In this document: piece by piece, positions 7,769-13,818 of the stretch | Numbering within the stretch: position 1 is the stretch's first letter | Layout: the number at the start of each line of letters is the position of its first letter | DNA from: JBDSLU01 sp039916225 | Lineage (GTDB): Bacteria; Acidobacteriota; Vicinamibacteria; Vicinamibacterales; Vicinamibacteraceae | Assembly: GCA_039916225.1 (NCBI GenBank) | Contig: JBDSLU010000033.1 | Span: 1 to 19,060, forward strand | Direction of reading: 5' to 3' | Length of the DNA stretch: 19,060 nt | Position numbers and translations under genes: made by a program | Notes under the pieces: generated by a model | What the model saw: the letters and a program-made list of their open reading frames with translations, nothing else | Told to the model about the DNA's origin: nothing | Databases searched by the model: none

Positions 7769-7784
7769 CGGCATCCGACTTGCC
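7769..7784 (+). promoter_or_regulatory. Sigma-54-like -24/-12 element before the NtrC-like gene
   Basis: CGGCAT-CCGAC-TTGCC has exact GG (7770-7771) N10 GC (7782-7783) spacing and differs from the consensus TGGCAC-N5-TTGC at two positions. It shares GGCAT-N5-TTGCC with the stronger element before ccoI. A caveat is that transcription would begin near 7795, only about eight bases before the ATG at 7803. The transcript would be almost leaderless, and part of the weak AGG ribosome site (7795-7797) would be at its 5' end. Confidence 0.4.
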
Positions 7785-7802
7785 CATGCAACACAGGCCC
7801 CC

Positions 7803-9167
7803 ATGCCTAACGCGACCATCCTCGTCGTCGACGACGAACAGCTGATTCGGTGGTCGCTGGTCGAGCGGCTCCGTGCCGACGGGCATGATGTCGTCGAAGC
7901 GCCCACCGGCCGCGAGGCGCTCGAGCGGGTCACTGCGGGCGTCGATCTGGTGCTCCTCGACTACAAGCTGCCCGACATCGATGGCGTCACCGTGCTGCGC
8001 CAGATCAAGGAGCACGACCCCGACATCATCGTCATCCTGCTCACGGCCTACGCCACGGTGGACACCGCCGTCGAAGCGATGAAGATCGGGGCCTACCACT
8101 TCGCCAACAAACCGTTCAATCTCGACGACATCTCGACGACCGTCGAGCGCGCTCTCGAGACGACCAGGCTGCGCCGCGAGGTCCGCCTGCTGCGAGCCAG
8201 CCAGGCGCAGCCCTTCGCCCTGGAGCGCATCGTCGGTGAGTCCACGGCGATGGGGGCCCTGCGCGACCTGTTGCGGAAGGTCGCAGCCAGCCATGCGTCC
8301 ACCGTCCTGCTCACCGGCGAGAGCGGTACGGGCAAGGATCTGGCCGCCAAGGTGCTGCACTACACGAGCGACCGCGCCGACCGGCCCTTCGTGAACATCA
8401 CCTGCTCGGCGATTCCCGAAGCCCTGCTCGAGAGCGAGCTGTTCGGTCACGAGCGCGGCGCGTTCACCGACGCCTGCCAGCAGAAGCGCGGCCTGTTCGA
8501 GCAGGCCGACGGCGGCACCGTCTTTCTCGACGAGATCGGAGAGATGGTCCCGGCGCTCCAGGCCAAGCTGCTGCGCTTCCTCGAGGAGAAGGCCTTCAAG
8601 CGCGTCGGTGGATCGCAGGACCTCCGCGTCGACGTCCGCGTCATTGCGGCGACCAATCGTGATCTGCCCGAGCAGGTGACGGCCGGACACTTTCGCGAAG
8701 ACCTGTTCTATCGGCTGAACGTCCTGCCCATCACGCTGCCGCCTCTGCGCGCCCACCTCGACGACGTGCCGGCGCTGGTCGGCTTCTACGTCGACCTCTT
8801 CAACCGCGAGTTCCGCAAGAGCGTCCGGGGCGCGTCGACCGAGGCCCTGCGCGAGCTGCGCGCCTACGGCTGGCCGGGAAACATCCGAGAGGTGCGCAAT
8901 GCCGTCGAGCGCGCCATGCTGCTCGCCGAGGGCACGTGGCTCGAGCCCAAGGACTTCCCGGTGCTGGCGGCGAAGGCACAGGCGGCGCACGGGATTGCGC
9001 TGCCGGCCGAGGGCGTGGACCTCGAGAAGTTGGAGCGCAGCCTCGTCGTCCAGGCGCTGGAGCGGAGCGGCTACAATCAGACGCGATCGGCGACGCTGCT
9101 CGGCCTGAATCGCGATCAGATCCGCTATCGCATCGAGAAGTTCGGCCTCGTCAAGACCGTCCCGTAG
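7803..9167 (+). CDS. NtrC-family sigma-54-dependent response regulator
   Basis: A 454-residue three-domain activator. The receiver spans about 4-120, with acidic pair Asp10-Asp11, phosphoacceptor Asp53 (LVLLDYKLPDIDG), Thr81 and Lys103-Pro104, all intact. The AAA+ domain spans about 143-375, with Walker A GESGTGKD (172-179) and Walker B TVFLDEI (Asp243, Glu244). The sigma-54 contact loop reads GAFTDA (219-224) instead of GAFTGA, and ATNRDL and FREDLFYRLNVLPI follow. The C-terminal Fis-type helix-turn-helix ends the protein (LERSGYNQTRSATLLGLNRDQIRYRIEKFGL). It would activate sigma-54 promoters after phosphorylation by a histidine kinase that is not in the window. Its stop lies seven bases before nrfH, so regulator and nitrite reductase are probably cotranscribed. 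Likely targets are this operon and the ccoI promoter at 11161. Confidence 0.95.
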   Translation: MPNATILVVDDEQLIRWSLVERLRADGHDVVEAPTGREALERVTAGVDLVLLDYKLPDIDGVTVLRQIKEHDPDIIVILLTAYATVDTAVEAMKIGAYHFANKPFNLDDISTTVERALETTRLRREVRLLRASQAQPFALERIVGESTAMGALRDLLRKVAASHASTVLLTGESGTGKDLAAKVLHYTSDRADRPFVNITCSAIPEALLESELFGHERGAFTDACQQKRGLFEQADGGTVFLDEIGEMVPALQAKLLRFLEEKAFKRVGGSQDLRVDVRVIAATNRDLPEQVTAGHFREDLFYRLNVLPITLPPLRAHLDDVPALVGFYVDLFNREFRKSVRGASTEALRELRAYGWPGNIREVRNAVERAMLLAEGTWLEPKDFPVLAAKAQAAHGIALPAEGVDLEKLERSLVVQALERSGYNQTRSATLLGLNRDQIRYRIEKFGLVKTVP

Positions 9168-9174
9168 CGTCCTC

Positions 9175-9621
9175 ATGCGCGCGTCGTACGCCGTGGCCAT
9201 CGGTCTCACCGCCGGCCTGCTCGTGGGGCTGGGTGGCTACACGTTCATCTACGCGCGGGGCGCGTCCTACCTGACCAACGATCCGGCCGCCTGCGCCAAC
9301 TGTCACATCATGCGTGAGCAGTTCGAGGCCTGGCAGCGCTCGAGTCACCACAGCGTCGCGGTCTGCAACGACTGCCACGCGCCCCATGACCTCGTCGGCA
9401 AGTACACGACCAAGGCCCTCAACGGCTTCTGGCACTCGTTCTATTTCACGACCGGCACGTTCCACGACCCGATCCGCATAACGCCGCGCAACGCCCGGAT
9501 CACCGAAGAGGCGTGCCGGACCTGCCACGCGCCGATTGTTGCGGCCATCGACGCCGCGCCGCGGCATGGCGAGACGCTGAGCTGCGTCAGCTGCCACCGC
9601 AACGTCGGACATCTGCACTGA
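9175..9621 (+). CDS. nrfH: NrfH, membrane-anchored tetraheme cytochrome c (quinol dehydrogenase of nitrite reductase)
   Basis: This 148-residue NapC/NirT-family protein passes electrons from menaquinol to NrfA at the periplasmic face. One N-terminal membrane anchor (about 5-26) is followed by four CxxCH heme sites: CANCH (40-44), CNDCH (64-68), CRTCH (114-118) and CVSCH (137-141). The first is followed by IM, giving the CxxCHxM arrangement known from NrfH, where Met rather than His ligates heme 1. Length and heme count match NrfH rather than the longer NapC. The start is seven bases after the NtrC-like stop, with no good ribosome site, which suggests translational coupling. nrfA follows after 12 bases. 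Confidence 0.93.
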   Translation: MRASYAVAIGLTAGLLVGLGGYTFIYARGASYLTNDPAACANCHIMREQFEAWQRSSHHSVAVCNDCHAPHDLVGKYTTKALNGFWHSFYFTTGTFHDPIRITPRNARITEEACRTCHAPIVAAIDAAPRHGETLSCVSCHRNVGHLH

Positions 9622-9633
9622 AGGACGCCCAGC

Positions 9634-11001
9634 ATGGCCGAGCCACGACGGACAGGACGACGGGTGTTGGTGAGTGCGCTGGCGGCAGCGCTGGCCGCGG
9701 CGGCCGTCACGGCGCTTCTGGTCAACATCTTCGAGCGCAAGCAGGAAGCCCGGAACCCCTTCTTCCGCGTCGTCGAGCTGACCGACGAGACGGAAGACCC
9801 GGCGATCTGGGGCAAGAACTTCCCGCTCCAGTACGACGGCTACCGCCGGACCGTCGACCAGGTGCGGACCCGCTACGGCGGCAGCGAGGCCGTGCCGCGG
9901 ACACCGACCAAGGCCGACCCCCGCTCGATCGTGGCCCAGTCGCGGTTGGAGGAGGATCCGCGGCTCAAGACGTTGTGGGCTGGCTACGCCTTCGCCACGG
10001 ACTTCCGCGAGGAGCGCGGGCACGCCTTCATGCTCGACGATCAGACCTACACCGAGCGGCAGGTGGTCGTGAAGCAACCGGGCACCTGCATGCACTGCCA
10101 CGGGTCTGTCTATCTGCCCTACAAGCGATTGGGCGGTGGTGACCTCATCAAGGGCTTCGAGGCCATGAACCACATGCCCTACACGGAGGCGCGCAAGCTG
10201 GTGTCGCATCCGGTGGTGTGCCTCGACTGCCACGATTCGCAGACCATGCAGCTGCGGGTGACGCGGCCCGGCTTCCTCGAAGGCATCAAGCTGGTGAAGG
10301 CGGCGCAGGGGATTGCCGACTACGACGTCAACACGATGGCGACGAGGCAGGAGATGCGTGCCTTCGTCTGCGGCCAGTGCCACGTCGAGTACTACTTCAA
10401 GGGCCCGGAGAAGCGGCTCACCTATCCATGGGACAAGGGTCTGAAGGCTGATGAAATCCTGTCGTCCTATCAGGCCAACGGGTTCAAGGACTGGGTCCAT
10501 GCCGAGACCGGCGCACCGACGCTCAAGGCCCAGCATCCCGAGTTCGAGATGTGGAACCAGGGCATCCACGCCCGCTCAGGGGTGGCGTGCCCGGACTGCC
10601 ACATGCCCTATCAGCGCGAGGGCGCGCTGAAGATCAGCGATCACCACGTCCAGAGCCCGCTCCTGAACATCAACCGCGCCTGCCAGACCTGCCACAAGTG
10701 GTCGGAGGATGAGCTGCGGGCGAGGGTCTCCACCATCCAGGACCGCACCTACCAGGTGCGCAACGTGGCGATGGACGCGCTGATGGCGCTCATCGCCGAC
10801 ATCAAGGCGGCCAAGGCCCGCGGCCTGACCGATACGCAGCTGACGACCGCCCGCGACGAGCAGCGCCAGGCGCAGTTCCTGCTCGACTTCATCGAGGCCG
10901 AGAACTCGATGGGGTTCCATGCGCCGCAGGAGGCGATGCGGGTGCTCGCGCTGTCCATCGACCACACCCGCAAGGGGCAACGGGCCCTGGCCGGCAATTG
11001 A
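9634..11001 (+). CDS. nrfA: NrfA, pentaheme ammonia-forming cytochrome c nitrite reductase (CxxCH active-site type)
   Basis: The 455-residue periplasmic enzyme reduces nitrite to ammonium with six electrons. Five heme sites are present: CMHCH (152-156), CLDCH (196-200), CGQCH (246-250), CPDCH (319-323) and CQTCH (350-354). The first, which carries the catalytic heme in NrfA, is CxxCH and not the CxxCK of E. coli. Catalytic and calcium-site residues are recognisable: Arg142 probably matches E. coli Arg106, Glu252-Tyr253 lie in CHVEYYF, and Lys298, Gln300 and His301 lie in LKAQHPE. His312 lies in GIHAR. The N-terminal hydrophobic stretch (11-30) continues into NIFERKQEARNPF with no clear cleavage site, so it may stay as a membrane anchor. 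AAGGA at 9621-9625 is eight bases before the ATG. Octaheme or hydroxylamine-type reductases are excluded by heme count. Confidence 0.93.
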   Translation: MAEPRRTGRRVLVSALAAALAAAAVTALLVNIFERKQEARNPFFRVVELTDETEDPAIWGKNFPLQYDGYRRTVDQVRTRYGGSEAVPRTPTKADPRSIVAQSRLEEDPRLKTLWAGYAFATDFREERGHAFMLDDQTYTERQVVVKQPGTCMHCHGSVYLPYKRLGGGDLIKGFEAMNHMPYTEARKLVSHPVVCLDCHDSQTMQLRVTRPGFLEGIKLVKAAQGIADYDVNTMATRQEMRAFVCGQCHVEYYFKGPEKRLTYPWDKGLKADEILSSYQANGFKDWVHAETGAPTLKAQHPEFEMWNQGIHARSGVACPDCHMPYQREGALKISDHHVQSPLLNINRACQTCHKWSEDELRARVSTIQDRTYQVRNVAMDALMALIADIKAAKARGLTDTQLTTARDEQRQAQFLLDFIEAENSMGFHAPQEAMRVLALSIDHTRKGQRALAGN

Positions 11002-11066
11002 CCACCGCCGGCACGCCCGATCCGAGCCGCCGCCACGCCGTGCGACGTCTCGCCGCGTCGGTCCGC

Positions 11067-11097
11067 GCAATAATCCCCAGCCCCGCGGGATAGTCCC
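11067..11097. promoter_or_regulatory. Tandem repeat/dyad pair upstream of ccoI, candidate activator sites
   Basis: Two 15-base copies, GCGCAATAATCCCCA (11065-11079) and GCGGGATAGTCCCCA (11085-11099), match at 12 positions with a 20-base period. The second contains a perfect dyad GGGA-TAG-TCCC (11087-11097); the first is a decayed form, GCAA-TAA-TCCC (11067-11077). Their centres are about 103 and 83 bases upstream of the -12 base at 11175. The GGGA/TCCC pattern and spacing parallel the pair at 7664-7697. They are plausible upstream activator sites for the NtrC-like protein, by inference. Confidence 0.4.
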
Positions 11098-11160
11098 CAC
11101 CAGCCCGGCCTGTCAGGGCGTGGCGGGGCTCGATGGCGCCTTGTCGCTGCCGCGGTCGAG

Positions 11161-11176
11161 TGGCATGCCCATTGCC
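11161..11176 (+). promoter_or_regulatory. Sigma-54 promoter of the cbb3 oxidase operon
   Basis: TGGCAT-GCCCA-TTGCC matches the sigma-54 consensus TGGCAY-N5-TTGC at every defined base, with GG at 11162-11163 and GC at 11174-11175 exactly ten bases apart. Transcription should begin near 11187, 32 bases before the GTG start of ccoI, and the ribosome site (11209-11213) falls inside the leader. An NtrC-family activator is encoded about 2 kb upstream. No FNR-type TTGAT-N4-ATCAA box was seen in this gap. Confidence 0.65.
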
Positions 11177-11218
11177 CCTCTGCCGTCCCGTGGCCCCCTA
11201 CGTCGACCAGAGGCTGTC

Positions 11219-13621
11219 GTGAGCGTCGCGGTCGCCGCGGTGGCGTCCACGGCGGCCAACGCGAGTTGCCGGCACTGCGGCGACGGCTGCGACGGCAGCG
11301 TGAGCGATCCCGACCGGAACGTCTTCTGCTGCCGGGGCTGCGCGGCCGTGCACGCGTTGCTCCAGGCCCGTGGCCTCGACACCTTCTACACCTGCGACGC
11401 GAGCGCCGGCGCGTCGCAGCGGGCCGCCGACGGCCGCGACCCGGACCGCTTCGCCGTGCTCGACGATCCGGCGGTGGCGGCCCGGCTGGTCACGTTCGAC
11501 GACGGAGTGGTGGCCAGCGTGACGTTCGCCGTGCCTGACCTGCACTGCGGCGCCTGCCTCTGGTTGCTCGAGCGTCTCTGGCGGGTCGATGACGCCATCG
11601 TGCGATCCGAGGCCGACCTCGTCCGGCGGACGGTGCACGTCTGGTTCCGGCCGGATCGGCTGTCGGTGCGCGGCGTCGCGGAACGCCTTGCCGCCATTGG
11701 CTACGAGCCGATCGTCGCCGCCGAGACGCCGGTCGGCGTCGTCGCACCCCAGGCGCGACGGCTGCGGCTCCAGCTTGGCATGGCCGGATTCGCGTTCGGC
11801 AACATCATGCTCTTCAGCGTGCCCCGCTATCTCCAGGGCGCGCCGCTCGAGGGCGGCTTCCAGCGGCTCTTCGACGTCCTGAACCTGGCGCTGGCGACGC
11901 CGGTGCTGCTCTTCAGCGCCGCCGACTACTTCGCCGCGGCCTGGCGCGCCATCCGGGCCCGGCACATCGCCCTCGACGTGCCGGTTGCGCTCGGACTGGC
12001 GGTGCTGTTCGGACGGAGCGCCATCGAGATCGTGACGTCCCGGAGCGAAGGGTTTCTGGACTCGTTCACGGGCCTGGTGTTCTTCCTGCTGATCGGCCGG
12101 ATGCTGCAGCAGAAGGCCTTCGATCGCATCGCCTTCAACCGTACCTACCGTTCGTTCCTGCCGCTCTCGGTGCGGGTGGAGCGGAAGGGTGGCGCCGAGC
12201 CGACGCCGATCGAACGGCTCGCCGTTGGCGATCGCGTCCTCGTCCGGCCGCAGGAAGTGATCCCGGCCGACGCCGTCGTGCTCGACGATGGCGGCGTCGT
12301 CGACTACGCCTTCGTGACCGGCGAGTCGCGTCCCATCGACGTCGCCGCCGGCGACCTGGTCCGCGCCGGCGGCCGCGCGTCCACCACCCTCCGCCTCGAG
12401 CTCGTTCGCGAGGTCGCGCACAGCGAGCTGGCGCGGCTGTGGAGCGATCCGGCGCTCGGCCGGGTCAAGCGGCACTGGCTGGAGGACGTGTCGAACCGAT
12501 TCGGTGCCGTCTTCGCGCTGATGGCGACGGGCCTCGCCCTCGCCGGTGCCGCGGCCTGGTGGCCGGACATCGACAGCGCGGCGCAGGTCGCGACGGCGGT
12601 GCTCATCATCGCCTGCCCGTGCGCGCTGACGCTGGCGGCGCCCCTCACGCTCGGCACCGCGGTCGAGATGCTCGGGCGGCGCGGACTCTACCTGCGAAAC
12701 ACCGCGGTCGTGCTCGACCTCGCCCGTGTCGACACGCTCGCGCTCGACAAGACGGGCACCCTGACCAGCGCCGCGCGCGGGACGACGGCGACGCCGTGCG
12801 GTCTGAGCGAGCTCGAGTGGCGGCTGGTCCGGCGTCTCGCCGCCGAATCCGTCCACCCGGTCAGCCGCGCGATCGCCGCGGCGGCGTCCGCGCACGGCGA
12901 CGTGCAGGCGTGCCGCGAAGTGCCGGGCCAAGGGCTGCGGGGCAGCGTCGACGGGCACGACGTGGTGGTCGGCACGGCGTCGTTCATCGCCAAGGCCTGC
13001 GGTGCCTTTGCCGGCGGCTCGACCCGGCGCACCTCCGTCGCCATCGACGGACGCCTGCGCGGCTGGGTCCAGCTGCAGACGCCGCCGCGCGACGGCATCG
13101 AAGCGACGGTGGCGGCGCTGGCCGGGACGCACCAGATCCAGCTGCTGTCGGGAGACGACGCCACCGACGCGCCGCGCTGGCGGCCGCTGTTCGGCGACCG
13201 GATGTCGTTCCGACAGTCGCCCCACGACAAGCTGGTCGCCGTCCGCACGTCGCAGGCCGACGGCCGTCGGGTGCTCATGATCGGCGACGGCCTCAACGAT
13301 GCCGGTGCGCTCGCCGCCGCCGACGTGGGCATCGCCGTCTCCGATGAGACCGCCTGCGTCGTCCCGGCCTGCGACGCCGTGATCGGTGGCGACGCGCTGA
13401 CGCGGCTGCCGTCGTTCCTGCGCTACGTGCGCCACGCCCGGCGGCTCGTTCTCGTCTGTTTCGCCGTGTCCGTTGCCTACAACGTCGGCGGCGTGTCGCT
13501 GGCGCTGACCGGCGCGCTGACGCCGCTGGTCACCGCGATGCTCATGCCGGTCAGCTCGCTGACGATCATCGGCCTCAGTCTCGGGGGCATGCACTGGCTC
13601 GCCCGGGAGCTGGACGCATGA
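11219..13621 (+). CDS. ccoI: CcoI/FixI, copper-transporting P1B-type ATPase for cbb3 oxidase assembly
   Basis: An 800-residue copper exporter that supplies the heme-copper site of cbb3 oxidase. The N-terminal Cys-rich metal site (CRHC at 17-20, GC, CCRGC at 37-41) is followed by an HMA domain with LHCGAC (Cys110, Cys113), about eight membrane helices, and the actuator TGES (367-370). Then come the transport motif CPC (466-468), phosphorylation motif DKTGTLT (Asp510), His546-Pro547, and GDGLNDAGALAAADVG. The N-terminal Cys-rich domain is typical of CcoI rather than CopA. The GTG start at 11219 is chosen because AGAGG (11209-11213) precedes it by five bases. The alternative ATG at 11165 lies inside the sigma-54 promoter. 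ccoI leads the operon and overlaps ccoS by four bases (ATGA). Confidence 0.92.
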   Translation: MSVAVAAVASTAANASCRHCGDGCDGSVSDPDRNVFCCRGCAAVHALLQARGLDTFYTCDASAGASQRAADGRDPDRFAVLDDPAVAARLVTFDDGVVASVTFAVPDLHCGACLWLLERLWRVDDAIVRSEADLVRRTVHVWFRPDRLSVRGVAERLAAIGYEPIVAAETPVGVVAPQARRLRLQLGMAGFAFGNIMLFSVPRYLQGAPLEGGFQRLFDVLNLALATPVLLFSAADYFAAAWRAIRARHIALDVPVALGLAVLFGRSAIEIVTSRSEGFLDSFTGLVFFLLIGRMLQQKAFDRIAFNRTYRSFLPLSVRVERKGGAEPTPIERLAVGDRVLVRPQEVIPADAVVLDDGGVVDYAFVTGESRPIDVAAGDLVRAGGRASTTLRLELVREVAHSELARLWSDPALGRVKRHWLEDVSNRFGAVFALMATGLALAGAAAWWPDIDSAAQVATAVLIIACPCALTLAAPLTLGTAVEMLGRRGLYLRNTAVVLDLARVDTLALDKTGTLTSAARGTTATPCGLSELEWRLVRRLAAESVHPVSRAIAAAASAHGDVQACREVPGQGLRGSVDGHDVVVGTASFIAKACGAFAGGSTRRTSVAIDGRLRGWVQLQTPPRDGIEATVAALAGTHQIQLLSGDDATDAPRWRPLFGDRMSFRQSPHDKLVAVRTSQADGRRVLMIGDGLNDAGALAAADVGIAVSDETACVVPACDAVIGGDALTRLPSFLRYVRHARRLVLVCFAVSVAYNVGGVSLALTGALTPLVTAMLMPVSSLTIIGLSLGGMHWLARELDA

Positions 13622-13818
13622 GCGTGATCGTGTTGCTCATTGCCGCTGGCGGCGTCGTGGCCGGCGGCTTCCTCCTGGCCTTTGCCTGGGCCGTCGGCTC
13701 AGGTCAATTCGACGACACCGAGGCGCCGCCGCTGCGGATGTTGTTCGACGATCCGCCCCGTCCGACCATCGCCTCACCAACCGGAGAAGGCCATTCGCAT
13801 GTCCACGCCCGCCGTTGA
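13618..13818 (+). CDS. ccoS: CcoS, cbb3 oxidase maturation protein
   Basis: This is a 66-residue protein with one N-terminal membrane helix (about 3-26). It carries the CcoS hallmark GQFDDTEAPPLRMLFDD (29-45), close to the GQFDDLEGPA..ILFDD pattern known in the family. CcoS is needed for cofactor insertion into cbb3 oxidase. The C-terminal tail is slightly longer than usual and His-rich (GHSHVHARR), with unknown meaning. The ATG overlaps the ccoI stop (ATGA), and the 3' end overlaps the start of ccoNO by 20 bases. Confidence 0.92.
   Translation: MSVIVLLIAAGGVVAGGFLLAFAWAVGSGQFDDTEAPPLRMLFDDPPRPTIASPTGEGHSHVHARR

Noticed and set aside
10919..11218. N-terminal extension of ccoI from the in-frame ATG at 10919 or 11165
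   Set aside because: The 10919 start lies inside nrfA and gives an Arg-rich, non-homologous leader. The 11165 start lies within the sigma-54 promoter. GTG 11219 has a good ribosome site.
11002..11218. FNR/FixK/ANR box before the cco operon
   Set aside because: No TTGAT-N4-ATCAA or near match was seen on either strand in this gap.
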